A stretch of DNA of 64,000 nt from positions 1-64,000 of the forward strand of contig NZ_JAHXYI010000006.1 of assembly GCF_019970045.1 (NCBI RefSeq), given 5' to 3'. Within the stretch, counting starts at the first letter, position 1. Every line of letters begins with the position of its first letter. Both the position numbers and the translations under genes were made by a program. Of this stretch, positions 35,121 to 45,176 are shown piece after piece. The stretch is from Chryseobacterium sp. GVT01B. GTDB lineage: Bacteria > Bacteroidota > Bacteroidia > Flavobacteriales > Weeksellaceae. The notes beneath the pieces are model-generated. The model was not told where the DNA came from, searched no databases, and worked only from the letters and a program-made list of their open reading frames with translations.

Positions 35121-36429
35121 CGAAGCCGTATACAATGTAATAGGCATAGGTATAGGCCCTTTTAATCTGGGACTTGCCGCATTATCTAATCCGATTTCGG
35201 AACTGAAAACCCTTTTCCTGGACCAGAGAGATGGTTTCGACTGGCACCCGGGACTGATGATTGACCATGTAACCCTGCAGACCCCATTTTTATGCGACTG
35301 CGTTTCCATGGCTGATCCTACCAATCCTTTAAGCCTTTTGAACTATCTGAAGGAAACCGGAAGACTGTATAAGTTTTTTATCAGAGAAGATTTTTTCATT
35401 CCGAGAAAAGAATACAACCGTTACTGCCAATGGGTAATTGAACAGCTTCCACAATGCCGTTTCTCTACTCAGGTAGTGGATATTACTTATGAAGAAGGTT
35501 TATATCATGTAACTACGATTCACACCAAAACCAAAGAAACTACGGTTTTCAAAACGGAAAGACTGATTTTGGGAACAGGGACACAGCCTCATATTCCTTC
35601 TTTCATTCCGAAAGATGATTCCCGTGTTATTCATACCAGTAATTATCTGTACAGAAAAGAAGAGCTTTTATCTCAGGGTAAAAAAATAGCGATTATCGGT
35701 TCTGGTCAGAGTTCAGCGGAAGTTTTTTATGACCTTCTTCAAAACAGAAATGAAGAAACACAACTGGGATGGTATTCCCGTCCTGACAGATTTTTCCCTA
35801 TGGAATATTCTAAACTGACACTGGAACTTACTTCACCTGATTATGTAGAATATTTCTACAACAGAAGCGAATCTGCAAGGAAAACGATTTTAAGCAAACA
35901 GCAAGCTCAGTTTAAAGGAATCAATTACGATCTGATCAATGATATTTACGATTTTATTTATGATCTGAATATCGACAATGCTGATCCTAATCTTAAAATT
36001 ATTCCTAACAGCCAGCTGAATAGAGTAGACAACAGCAATCCTGATTTCATCAATCTTGAGTTTACCCAACTGGAACAGGAAGTACCTTATGACCAGGAAG
36101 CTGATTATCTGATTCTGGGAACAGGATACCGTTATCATGAGCCTGCATTCTTAAAGAATATTCAGGATAGAATCAAGAGAGATTCCAGCGAATTGTTTGA
36201 TGTCAACAGAAATTATTCAATAGACCACAACGGAGGGGAAATTTATGTGCTTCATGCTGAAGTTCATACTCACAGCTATATTTCTACAGATCTGGGAATG
36301 GCTGCGTACCGTAATTCCTACATCATCAATGATATTCTGGGAAGAGAGCATTATAAAATTGAAAAGAAAATTGCTTTCCAGGATTTCGATGTAGAAAAAT
36401 ATGCTGATTTACCAACTGCCAAAATTTAA
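35113..36429 (+). CDS. Lysine/ornithine/diamine N-monooxygenase (SidA/IucD-like)
   Basis: 438 residues. The FAD motif GIGIGPFNLGLAAL, the NADPH motif IIGSGQSSAEVF and the closing HSYISTDLGMAAYRNS are typical of N-hydroxylating flavoproteins (PvdA, IucD, AlcA). It would N-hydroxylate the terminal amine of cadaverine or hydroxycadaverine to begin hydroxamate formation. It is coupled to the genes on both sides. Confidence 0.9.
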   Translation: MTNEAVYNVIGIGIGPFNLGLAALSNPISELKTLFLDQRDGFDWHPGLMIDHVTLQTPFLCDCVSMADPTNPLSLLNYLKETGRLYKFFIREDFFIPRKEYNRYCQWVIEQLPQCRFSTQVVDITYEEGLYHVTTIHTKTKETTVFKTERLILGTGTQPHIPSFIPKDDSRVIHTSNYLYRKEELLSQGKKIAIIGSGQSSAEVFYDLLQNRNEETQLGWYSRPDRFFPMEYSKLTLELTSPDYVEYFYNRSESARKTILSKQQAQFKGINYDLINDIYDFIYDLNIDNADPNLKIIPNSQLNRVDNSNPDFINLEFTQLEQEVPYDQEADYLILGTGYRYHEPAFLKNIQDRIKRDSSELFDVNRNYSIDHNGGEIYVLHAEVHTHSYISTDLGMAAYRNSYIINDILGREHYKIEKKIAFQDFDVEKYADLPTAKI

Positions 36430-36436
36430 TCAAAAA

Positions 36437-38248
36437 ATGAACACCAACTTAAAAAATACAGTAAGCCAGGAAAACTGGAATCAGGCCAACAGAAATTTAA
36501 TGGCTAAAACCATCGCAGAATTGATGCACGAAGAGCTTCTAAAGCCTGTGGTAACCTTTGAAAATAAAAACGGATATACTGTTTTTACCCTTGAAACCGG
36601 AGTTGAAAATATTGTCTACAGCTTCCGCGGACAGGAAAGAATGATGGATTACTGGCACATTGATAAAGACAGCATTACAAAAACAGAAAACGGTGAAGAT
36701 TTGTCTTCTGTAGATGTAGCAGCTTTCTTCCTCGAAATGCAGACTGTTTTTGACTTAGATCCTTATACCATTGCAAGATACACGGAAGAATTACTGCATA
36801 CTTTGTATTGTGATGCTTTAATCTTATCAAGAGGAGTAATGTCTTCAAAAGAGCTTTCAGATGCGGATTATCAGACGGTAGAGCATAATATGACCGGACA
36901 TCCATGGGTAATTGTAAACAAAAGCCGATTAGGTTTTTCTCCACGTGATCTGAAAACATATGCTCCTGAAGCCGATGAAAATTTAAAAGTAATCTGGCTG
37001 GCTTCTCATAAAAGCAGATCGTCATTCCAGTCTTTGGAACATATTAACAGAGAAGAATTTTATCGTTCTGAAATAGGAGAGGATTTATATAATGATTTTC
37101 AGCAGCAGCTATTGAGCAAAAGAAAAGCTGTTGAAGATTATCACTTTATCCCTGTACATCCATGGCAGTGGGAGCATAAGCTTCAGATTCATTTTGCCGG
37201 AGATATCGCTTCTGGACTTTTAATCCAGTTAGGTGAGGGTAGTGATACTTACAGTCCGCAGCAGAGTATCCGTACTTTATTCAATGTAGATCATCCTAAA
37301 AAGAGATACCTGAAAACCGCTGTTTCTATTCTGAGTACGGGAAATATCAGAGGATTATCACCTAAACAGATGAAAATTGCTCCTGCTATTACAGATTGGG
37401 TAAAAGGTTTGATTAAAGACGATGCTTATCTGGAGAATAAAGAAACTATTTTCTTAGGAGAAGAGGCTGCAATTACCTATTTGCATCCACAATATGGAGC
37501 TATTGCCAGTGTGCCTTATCAGTATAATGAATTCCTTGGCGCATTATGGAGAGAAAGTGCTGAAAATTATCTGAAAGAAGACGAACAAATGGTAACCATG
37601 GCTTCTTTACTTTATGTAGATGAGAGTGGAGTTCCATTGGTTCAGGCATTCGCAGAAAAAGCAGGTGTGAGTATCAAAGAATGGATTGAAAGCTATCTTG
37701 ATGCCTATCTTACCCCATTATTACACATTTATTACACCCATTCATTATGTGTAACGCCACATGGAGAAAACATTATGGTTGTTTTGAAAAATGGAGTTCC
37801 AAAAAGAATCGTAATCAAAGATTTTGTGGATGATATTGTACTTACTACAGAAGCCAGAGAAAAACTTCCTGCACACCTTGCAGATGGTTTGATTCAGTCT
37901 TCCAACAAAGAAAATATCCCGTTGTTTATTTTACTTGGCGTTTTTGATGCTTTCTTCAGATATCTGTCGAATGCACTTCATACCTATTCCAACTTTAATG
38001 AAGAAACATTCTGGGAACTGGTTCACAACTGTGTAGAAAATTATAAAGCTGAGAACACCCACCTTCAGGAAAGATACGAAAAGTATGACCTGTATGTACC
38101 GGCATTCAAAAGATTCTATATCAACAGTCTGCGTCTGAAAAATAACGGTTACAGCGAGAACAAAGCATTTGCCATTCCGAGAAAAGACGGAGCACTGCCA
38201 AATCCGCTGTATCAGATTGCCAATAAAAATTCAGTAGCAGCAGTATGA
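36437..38248 (+). CDS. NIS siderophore synthetase (IucA/IucC family)
   Basis: About 603 residues from the ATG at 36437; the in-frame ATG at 36401 would overlap the monooxygenase. Conserved motifs are GHPWVIVNKSRLGFSP, VHPWQWEHKL, SPQQSIRTLFN and HGENIMVVLKNGVP with the C-terminal FhuF-like region. It probably makes the second amide or ester bond to citrate. The stop overlaps the MATE start (ATGA). Confidence 0.9.
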   Translation: MNTNLKNTVSQENWNQANRNLMAKTIAELMHEELLKPVVTFENKNGYTVFTLETGVENIVYSFRGQERMMDYWHIDKDSITKTENGEDLSSVDVAAFFLEMQTVFDLDPYTIARYTEELLHTLYCDALILSRGVMSSKELSDADYQTVEHNMTGHPWVIVNKSRLGFSPRDLKTYAPEADENLKVIWLASHKSRSSFQSLEHINREEFYRSEIGEDLYNDFQQQLLSKRKAVEDYHFIPVHPWQWEHKLQIHFAGDIASGLLIQLGEGSDTYSPQQSIRTLFNVDHPKKRYLKTAVSILSTGNIRGLSPKQMKIAPAITDWVKGLIKDDAYLENKETIFLGEEAAITYLHPQYGAIASVPYQYNEFLGALWRESAENYLKEDEQMVTMASLLYVDESGVPLVQAFAEKAGVSIKEWIESYLDAYLTPLLHIYYTHSLCVTPHGENIMVVLKNGVPKRIVIKDFVDDIVLTTEAREKLPAHLADGLIQSSNKENIPLFILLGVFDAFFRYLSNALHTYSNFNEETFWELVHNCVENYKAENTHLQERYEKYDLYVPAFKRFYINSLRLKNNGYSENKAFAIPRKDGALPNPLYQIANKNSVAAV

Positions 38249-39648
38249 GGAAATTCCTGCATATACTAAAAGAAGGAGCGGTTTTTACGTATGGAGCCAT
38301 AGCCGGAAAGAAAGTTGAACTGACTTCCGGAAGTATCAACCGTTCCATCTTTAGTCTTGCCATTCCCATGGTGATGGAACTTGTCATGGAATCTGTTTTT
38401 GTGAGTGTCAATCTATTGATTATCGCAAAATTAGGCGACAAAGTTTTGGGGCTTGTGGGAATTACAGATAACTACATCAACTTTGCTTATGCTATTGCCG
38501 TAGGTTTGGGAATTGCAGCAGCAACCCTTACCGCCAGAAGAGCAGGTGAAAAAGATAAAGAAGGAATGGGCAGAACAGCCCAATACATCATCTTGCTGGC
38601 CCTGTTTTTCGCGGTGCTTATTGGTGGAGTTTCCTGCTTTTTCGCATCGGAAATTGTTGATTTTCTGGGAATCAATGCCAGTACGGTAACCGAAGGTGTT
38701 TCTTTCTCAAGACTGGTCTTCCTGAGTATCGGGCTTGTGATTCTCCGCCTTTCTGTGAATGGACTTTTCAGAGGGGCTGGTGATGCCGATATTGCCATGA
38801 AATCACTTTGGATCTGCCATATTTCCAATATCATTTTCGCAGTGATCCTTGTTTTCGGATTAGGATTTATACCTGCTTTTGGATTGATGGGATTGGCGTA
38901 TGCTACAGTTTTATCAAGGCTTTTAGGTGTTTTATATCAGGCTTTCGTATTGATATCCGGAAAAACCAGCATCAGCATCGGAGTTCCTTTACAGCTTGAT
39001 CTACCCTTACTGCAAAAGATTCTGAAAATAGCCTTTGGAGGACTGGTTCAGTATATCATCCCAACATCCAGCTGGCTGATTATGGTGAAGATTATCTCCA
39101 CTTTCGGAACCACAGCGCTTGCAGGATATATCATTGCCCAGCGTATTGCTTCCGTAGCTACGATGCCTGCCTGGGGAATAGGAAATGCTGCCGGAGTTCT
39201 TACTGGCCAGAATTTGGGTGCCGGAGAACCGGAACGTGCTGAAAAAACAGTTTGGAGAGCCGGAACCATCAACATGACTTATCTGGTACTTGTAGCCTTA
39301 TTTTGGCAGATTGCAGCAGAATATGTGGTGAAATTTTTCACTACAGAACCGGAAGTTGCCAGATATGCGGTTCAATACATCCATGTGGTCTCTATGGCGT
39401 ATCTGCTGTTAGGATTCACTATGGTGATCAGCCGTGCTCTGAATGCTGCTGGAAACATATTACAGGTAACATTGTTGTACCTCGTCATGTTTTATGTGAT
39501 TCAGCTTCCTCTGGCTTATCTCTTAGGAGTAAGGTTTCAGTGGGAACTGAGAGGAATATTTACCGCAATCGTTTCTTCGGAAATTGTTTTGGCTGTACTA
39601 TTCCTCATGATTTTTAAAAATGGAAAATGGAAAACTATAAAAATTTAA
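38245..39648 (+). CDS. MATE family efflux transporter
   Basis: 467 residues with about twelve hydrophobic segments. The opening SINRSIFSLAIPMVMELVME and the internal duplication are typical of MATE proteins. Its place inside the siderophore operon, overlapping the synthetase, indicates export of the siderophore across the inner membrane. Confidence 0.85.
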   Translation: MRKFLHILKEGAVFTYGAIAGKKVELTSGSINRSIFSLAIPMVMELVMESVFVSVNLLIIAKLGDKVLGLVGITDNYINFAYAIAVGLGIAAATLTARRAGEKDKEGMGRTAQYIILLALFFAVLIGGVSCFFASEIVDFLGINASTVTEGVSFSRLVFLSIGLVILRLSVNGLFRGAGDADIAMKSLWICHISNIIFAVILVFGLGFIPAFGLMGLAYATVLSRLLGVLYQAFVLISGKTSISIGVPLQLDLPLLQKILKIAFGGLVQYIIPTSSWLIMVKIISTFGTTALAGYIIAQRIASVATMPAWGIGNAAGVLTGQNLGAGEPERAEKTVWRAGTINMTYLVLVALFWQIAAEYVVKFFTTEPEVARYAVQYIHVVSMAYLLLGFTMVISRALNAAGNILQVTLLYLVMFYVIQLPLAYLLGVRFQWELRGIFTAIVSSEIVLAVLFLMIFKNGKWKTIKI

Positions 39649-39649
39649 A

Positions 39650-39895
39650 ATGAACACTACAGAAGAATTTTATGAAATTATCGCCTCTGCCATCGCAATA
39701 AAGAAAGAATTGGTAGATGAAAAACTAACGTATCAGGAAATCCCGGAATGGGATTCTATGTCTCATCTTCTTATCGTAGAAGCGCTTGAACAGTTTTATC
39801 AGATCAAATTTGATTTTAACGATATCCTGGAGATGGGAACCGTCGGAAAGATTCGCGAAAAAATGAAAAAATACGAAGTATTCGTAGAAAACTAA
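39650..39895 (+). CDS. Acyl carrier protein
   Basis: 81 residues. The phosphopantetheine site is Ser36 in PEWDSMSHL, followed by helix II (IVEALEQFYQIKFD) as in acyl and peptidyl carrier proteins. It sits one base after the MATE stop and four bases before an AMP-dependent ligase. Pure NIS siderophore pathways do not need a carrier protein, so it likely receives the acid activated by that ligase. Confidence 0.85.
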   Translation: MNTTEEFYEIIASAIAIKKELVDEKLTYQEIPEWDSMSHLLIVEALEQFYQIKFDFNDILEMGTVGKIREKMKKYEVFVEN

Positions 39896-39899
39896 GCAT

Positions 39900-41288
39900 A
39901 TGAAAATTTTAGAAAATGTAATTGCCAATAAGAACTTGGGGTTTACAGATGCTTCCACCGGTACAACAATACCGGTGGGAACACTGTACCGGTCTTTAGG
40001 CTTAAACCCGGTAGAAAAAGGGCTGCTCTTTTTGTACAATGACAATCAGCTGTCCAGTATTGAGGTGCTTCTCAATTTTTACGGAACAGCTTACACGATT
40101 GCGGTACTGGGACAAAAACTGCATGAGGAATTCAAAGAACGTATTGAGGCAGAATACCGTCCGAAATACATCTTTGATCCACAGAGAGAAGCCATTGAAG
40201 GATATACTCTGAAAGCATTCTCAGACAACATCAGCATCTTTGCAAAGGATGATTATAAGAGTGAAGTTACGATTCACCCTGACATCAAAATCCTTTTGAG
40301 TACGTCTGGAACAACAGGTGTTCCGAAACTGGTTAAATTATCTGATGAAAGCCTTTATCAGAATGCATTGAGCATCCTTCAATATATGCCGGTTCAGGGA
40401 ACGGATGTAGTTCCTTTAAATGTTCCGATCAATTTTGTATACGGATTCTCTATTTTCACCACCAACTGTATGCGCGCCGGAAGAATCGTATGTACAGATA
40501 AAGACATTATGCAGAAAGCATTCTGGGACGAAATGGAGGAGTATGGGTACAGTACTTTGGGCGGAGTTCCTTTTCTTTATGAAAACCTGAACAGAATAGG
40601 ATTTTTCAGAAAAGATTCTCCAAGTCTGAGATATTTTACCCATACCGGAGGAGTAATCAATGCTGAACTGAGAAAAACGATTTTCTCTTACTGTCACGAG
40701 TTTAAAAAAGATTTCTTTGCACAATACGGACAAACGGAAGCAGGAGGAAGAATGGCTTATCTTACTACAGAAGGATTGCTGGAAGAAGAAACATCAATCG
40801 GGAATGTGGTAGAAAGAGGAAGCTTCAAAATTGATCCTGAAACGGATGAATTACTGTTTTCTCATGTCAGTATTTTCGGAGGTTATGCCAATAAACTGGA
40901 GGATCTTTCCACGTATGAGCAGCCTTCTGTACTGCATACCGGAGATACCGCCAGAAAAGGTGAAAACGGAATTTATTATATCACAGGAAGAATAAAACGT
41001 ATCATGAAGCTTTTCGGAATACGTCTTAATCTTGATGAGGTAGAATTTATCCTTAAAAATGAAATGCAGGGCAATACTTTCGTATGTCTGAATGCCAATG
41101 ATAAAAAAATTGTGGTATTGTATGACAATCCGGAAATAGATCCTCAGATCATCACCGAAACCATTAAAAATAAACTGCGTATCAACCCGCAATATGTACG
41201 CACAGAACTTATAGAATCATTCCCATTATCACAAAACGGTAAAATAAACTATCCCCTGTTACAAAACTTACAGCATGAAAACATCTAA
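39900..41288 (+). CDS. AMP-dependent acyl ligase (adenylation enzyme)
   Basis: 462 residues, ANL superfamily. The P-loop STSGTTGVPK (134-143), the YGQTEAGGRM motif and the C-terminal lysine in SQNGKINYP are present. With the neighbouring carrier protein it would activate a carboxylic acid as the AMP ester and load it on Ser36 of the carrier. The acid cannot be read; fumarate, succinate or a fatty acid are plausible given the reported fumaric and fatty acid groups in chryseochelins. It overlaps the TonB receptor gene by 14 bases. Confidence 0.8.
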   Translation: MKILENVIANKNLGFTDASTGTTIPVGTLYRSLGLNPVEKGLLFLYNDNQLSSIEVLLNFYGTAYTIAVLGQKLHEEFKERIEAEYRPKYIFDPQREAIEGYTLKAFSDNISIFAKDDYKSEVTIHPDIKILLSTSGTTGVPKLVKLSDESLYQNALSILQYMPVQGTDVVPLNVPINFVYGFSIFTTNCMRAGRIVCTDKDIMQKAFWDEMEEYGYSTLGGVPFLYENLNRIGFFRKDSPSLRYFTHTGGVINAELRKTIFSYCHEFKKDFFAQYGQTEAGGRMAYLTTEGLLEEETSIGNVVERGSFKIDPETDELLFSHVSIFGGYANKLEDLSTYEQPSVLHTGDTARKGENGIYYITGRIKRIMKLFGIRLNLDEVEFILKNEMQGNTFVCLNANDKKIVVLYDNPEIDPQIITETIKNKLRINPQYVRTELIESFPLSQNGKINYPLLQNLQHENI

Positions 41289-43716
41289 AACCCTTATATT
41301 ACTTCTTGGTCTTGCTTTATCTTCAAATTCGCTTTTTGCACAGCAAGGCGACAGAATTCATGGCAAAATCATGCTGTCTGAAAAAGCACCGGTAAAAAAT
41401 GCTATTTTAAGACTTGTCAACACGTCTTATCAGGCAAAAACCAATAATTTAGGAGAATATTACTTTGAAAATGTGCCACCTGGAGAATATACGCTTCAGG
41501 TGGTTTTAAATGACATTGAACTGATGAGGGAACCCATCCAAATTCAGAAAGATGTCTACGAAATTCCTGCGATCTACGCTCCTTTACACAATAATGTGAT
41601 TGAAGGAATTACAGTATATGCAGTGAGCAGAAATAAATTTTTGGATAAAGACAGTACTTCAGTGGCTAAAATGCCTTTGAAAGTTCTTGAAAATCCACAG
41701 GCTTACACAAGCATCAACCAGCAGATCATGAAGGAACAGCTTACTTACGATATTTCGGAAGTATTGAAAAACGTTCCGGGTATGGTAAAAATGCAGGGAA
41801 GTCCGGGAAGAGGTTCCGGAGACGGAAGTTTCTACTACAGCCTTAGAGGTTTTCCTACCAAAGTATCCATGGTAGACGGCGTTCCTGCAACCACCAACGG
41901 AGAGATAGATCCTGCCGATCTTGAGCGTCTTGAAGTGATCAAAGGACCTTCAGGAACATTGTATGGTGGGGCTGTAACTTCCTTTGGAGGTTTGATTAAT
42001 GCTGTAACCAAAAAACCGAAAGATTATTTCGGAGGAGAGGCTTCTTATCTTATGGGAAGTTATAATCTGAACCGAGTAACCGCTGATGTTTACGGTCCGA
42101 TTACAGAATCCAGAAATATGCTGTTCCGTTTGAATGCCGCTTATCAGTATCAGAACGGATTCAGAGATTCTGAATTCAGGAAGTCATTCTTTGTAGCACC
42201 TACAGTAAGTTATCAAGTTAATGAAAGATTGAAATTTAACTTAGGAGCTCAGATTTACAATTATGAAGGAACTAATACTCCGATTATTTTCCTTCCGAGA
42301 ACAAGGCAATATTTTGCCCATAATCCTGATGAACTTGGTTTTGACTGGAAAAGATCATATTCCAACAATGATATGACCTTAAAAGCACCATCTATCAATG
42401 TAAAAGCAGAAGCGAATTATAAAATTTCAGATCAATGGACTTCACAGACTTTGCTTTCAAGAAACTTCAGAAAAACAGAAGGGTTATATCAATATCAGTT
42501 TATCAGAGGAAATACAAGTGATGCCATGCTGGAACGTAACGTACAGTGGCAGAACTCAGAAGCTTCTTCTACAAGTATTCAGCAGAACTTCAATGGACAA
42601 TTTAATATTGGTAAAATTAAAAATAAGATGTTGATTGGGCTAGATTATCTGAATCAGACAATCAACAATAATCATTCTCCAATTGTAGTCTTTGATAATG
42701 TCAACGGACAAAGCTTAGAAGGATATCCGAATATTTCTAAAGATCTTGCCCTTCAAAAAATCCAGGCATTTACACAGGCAGCCATTCAGGCAGGCAAAAC
42801 GCCTTTGGTAAGAAATAATTCCGCATCAAACCTTTATGGAGCCTATATTTCAAACGTCACTTATATTACAGATCGTTTGATTACCCTTTTAAGCTTACGT
42901 ATGGATCATTACGAAAGTAAAGGACAACTTAACCTGAATGATAATAAACGTACCGGTGATTTTAATCAGACTGCATGGTCTCCAAAAGTAGGGATTGTAT
43001 ATCAAATCCTTAAAGACCAGTTATCTGCTTATGGTAACTATATGAACGGTTTCAGCTATACAGCACCTGTTGCACAGCAGCTTCCGGACATTAGCGGGGA
43101 AATGAAACCTCAGATGGCCAATCAGTGGGAAGTAGGAATTAAAGGAAATCTTTGGAGAAATAAAATTAATTTCACCGTTGGATACTACGATATTCTTGTG
43201 GATAACATCCAGAGAGGAAGCGGCGTAATCCGTGACGGAAAAGAATACAATATTGTTGTTCAGGATGGAACACAAAGAAGTAAAGGGATTGAAATTGAAA
43301 CCATCATGAACCCTGTTCAGGGATTAAATATTATGGCCGGATATAGCTATAACCACAGCAGATACGAAAAGGCTGATCCCGCTGTAGAGGGACGTCGTCC
43401 TGAGTCTGCAGGTCCTGCGAATGTATTCAATTCATGGATCAGTTATATTCTTCCGATCAAAGGACTACAGGGACTTGGAATTGGTTTCGGGGTAAACCGC
43501 GTAGGAAAACAGATTACCGGAAATAAAACTGTTACCGGACAGTTTGCATTCCCAGCCTATACTTTAGTGAATGCTTCCATTTCTCTTGAAAAAGAAAGAT
43601 ACAGATTAGGATTTAAAATGAATAACCTGGGCAACGCACAATATTTTGCAGGGCAGGGAGTGGTAGTCGCTCAGATGCCTCGTAATTTTGTTGCTGAGGT
43701 AAGCTTTAAATTTTAA
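41275..43716 (+). CDS. TonB-dependent siderophore receptor
   Basis: 813 residues with a signal peptide (LILLLGLALSSNSLFAQQ). Residues 27-100 form a carboxypeptidase-regulatory-like beta domain, then the plug (PQAYTSINQQIMKEQLTYDI, PGMVKMQG, DGVPATTNGE), then the beta barrel ending in phenylalanine (EVSFKF). It would bring the ferric siderophore into the periplasm with TonB energy. It is the last biosynthesis/uptake gene before the PepSY protein. Confidence 0.9.
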   Translation: MKTSKTLILLLGLALSSNSLFAQQGDRIHGKIMLSEKAPVKNAILRLVNTSYQAKTNNLGEYYFENVPPGEYTLQVVLNDIELMREPIQIQKDVYEIPAIYAPLHNNVIEGITVYAVSRNKFLDKDSTSVAKMPLKVLENPQAYTSINQQIMKEQLTYDISEVLKNVPGMVKMQGSPGRGSGDGSFYYSLRGFPTKVSMVDGVPATTNGEIDPADLERLEVIKGPSGTLYGGAVTSFGGLINAVTKKPKDYFGGEASYLMGSYNLNRVTADVYGPITESRNMLFRLNAAYQYQNGFRDSEFRKSFFVAPTVSYQVNERLKFNLGAQIYNYEGTNTPIIFLPRTRQYFAHNPDELGFDWKRSYSNNDMTLKAPSINVKAEANYKISDQWTSQTLLSRNFRKTEGLYQYQFIRGNTSDAMLERNVQWQNSEASSTSIQQNFNGQFNIGKIKNKMLIGLDYLNQTINNNHSPIVVFDNVNGQSLEGYPNISKDLALQKIQAFTQAAIQAGKTPLVRNNSASNLYGAYISNVTYITDRLITLLSLRMDHYESKGQLNLNDNKRTGDFNQTAWSPKVGIVYQILKDQLSAYGNYMNGFSYTAPVAQQLPDISGEMKPQMANQWEVGIKGNLWRNKINFTVGYYDILVDNIQRGSGVIRDGKEYNIVVQDGTQRSKGIEIETIMNPVQGLNIMAGYSYNHSRYEKADPAVEGRRPESAGPANVFNSWISYILPIKGLQGLGIGFGVNRVGKQITGNKTVTGQFAFPAYTLVNASISLEKERYRLGFKMNNLGNAQYFAGQGVVVAQMPRNFVAEVSFKF

Positions 43717-43718
43717 GA

Positions 43719-44906
43719 ATGAAGCTGAAGTTTAGAAAAATTGCATATCAGTTACATCTATGGCTCGGACTCACGTCCGGGCTTATAGTTGTTATCATGG
43801 CCGCTACAGGATGTATCCTGGCTTTTGAAGAAGAATTAAAACATATTGTTCATCCCAACAGATATTACGTTGAAAACATCGGAAGAAACAAACTTTCATT
43901 GTCAGAGCTTACGGAAAAAGCAGAAAGAGCACTTCCGGAAGGTTTAAAGGTCAAAAGAGTCATTATGCCTTCTGATCCCTCACGAACGTATATATTCCGT
44001 ACCTTAAAAATGAACGATGAAGCATGGACGTATTGGGGGACTTATCTTTATTATTATCGAATTTATGTAGATCCTTACACCGGAAAAGTACAGGAAGTAG
44101 AAGATGCAAAAAAAGACTTCTTCGAAATTGTACTGGATCTTCACAGAAGACTTCTGCTGGGTGAAAAAATCGGAAAAGCGATTACCGGTTATTCCACATT
44201 GATATTAGCTGTAATCCTTTTATCGGGGCTTGTGATATGGTATCCCCGAAAAATGAGTAAAGCCATGCTGAAAGGAATGTTTTTCATTAAAACATCTGCC
44301 AATTGGAAAAGGATTAATTATGACGCTCATAATGTGTTGGGATTCTATGCCATTATTCCTTTACTCTTAATCTCTTATTCTGCATTGATATGGAGCTTTG
44401 AGGATGTAGACAAATGGGTAAAGAATACGCTGAACGGAAATATTCCCACAGAAAAGAAAGCCAAAAGTATAATCCCTTCAGAGGAATTTTCAAACCGTGA
44501 AAATATTCTCAATCTCATCGGAAATACCATGGAAAAAGGATTGAAAGATAAGAAATCAGCACTTGTCAATTTCCCTAGATCGGAAGAAGGAACCTATTAT
44601 GCTGAACTTACTTATGACGGAAGGCAGTATAGAAATGAACATTTTAATTTTGATCAATATTCAGGAGATATTTTAAAATCTCAATCTTATAAAAACAAAA
44701 ATATCGGATATGGAACCGCATTAAGAGAAAGAAATTATGATCTTCACACCGGAAGCATTCTGGGACTGACTACCAGAATTATATATTTTCTGGCAGCCAT
44801 TATCGCACTATCACTCCCGATTACCGGTTTTATTATCTATTTGAATAAGAAAAAGAAGAAACCAAAACATAAGAAAAACAAAGTAGTTTTTCCTCATCAT
44901 CATTAA
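43719..44906 (+). CDS. PepSY-domain membrane protein, ferric-siderophore reductase-like
   Basis: 395 residues. PepSY_TM topology: helices near 10-33, 150-173, 210-228 and 350-375, with conserved HLWLGLTSG, HRRLLLGE and the DLHTGSILG segment before the last helix. Relatives (FoxB, PiuB) are thought to reduce iron from siderophores at the inner membrane. It ends in a His/Lys-rich tail (PHHH). It lies two bases after the receptor gene. Confidence 0.8.
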   Translation: MKLKFRKIAYQLHLWLGLTSGLIVVIMAATGCILAFEEELKHIVHPNRYYVENIGRNKLSLSELTEKAERALPEGLKVKRVIMPSDPSRTYIFRTLKMNDEAWTYWGTYLYYYRIYVDPYTGKVQEVEDAKKDFFEIVLDLHRRLLLGEKIGKAITGYSTLILAVILLSGLVIWYPRKMSKAMLKGMFFIKTSANWKRINYDAHNVLGFYAIIPLLLISYSALIWSFEDVDKWVKNTLNGNIPTEKKAKSIIPSEEFSNRENILNLIGNTMEKGLKDKKSALVNFPRSEEGTYYAELTYDGRQYRNEHFNFDQYSGDILKSQSYKNKNIGYGTALRERNYDLHTGSILGLTTRIIYFLAAIIALSLPITGFIIYLNKKKKKPKHKKNKVVFPHHH

Positions 44907-44932
44907 TAAAGAGAAGAAGTTGTCTCAAAAGT

Positions 44933-45011
44933 GTCATTCTGGGCGAAATGAAATGTAGTGAAGAATCTCATAAAGGATATTATTGAGATTCTTCCTTCGT
45001 CAGAATGACAA
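44933..45011. repeat. Nested inverted repeat of the GTCATTCTG type
   Basis: Outer arms TGTCATTCTG (44933-44942) and its complement (45002-45011) enclose inner arms GAAGAATCTCA (44961-44971) and its complement (44985-44995). This is a dispersed repeat type familiar from Bacteroidota genomes. It lies after the PepSY gene. Confidence 0.65.
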
Positions 45012-45072
45012 AAGTCAAATCATTTGACCTTTGACATAGCCTTTTCTCTTTTCAAAAGTAAAATATAAAGTA

Positions 45073-45151
45073 TCAAATTTTATCGGAGATAAAATCCTCG
45101 CGCCTTAAAAACAAAACGTTATAATCTAACTTGCGCCTTTGCGTTTTCCAA
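45073..45151. repeat. Dispersed repeat family A copy
   Basis: The module AAATTTTATCGGAGATAAAATC at 45075-45096 is followed by GCGCCTTAAAA and by a CTTGCGCCTTTGCG stretch at 45129-45142. The same order appears at 7014-7049 and, inverted, around 50250-50430. Confidence 0.6.
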
Positions 45152-45176
45152 CTAAAAAATAAGCAAACTATAATAA

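Noticed and set aside
44933..45011. CRISPR-like repeat
   Set aside because: Nested inverted arms occur once only; there is no array with regular spacers.
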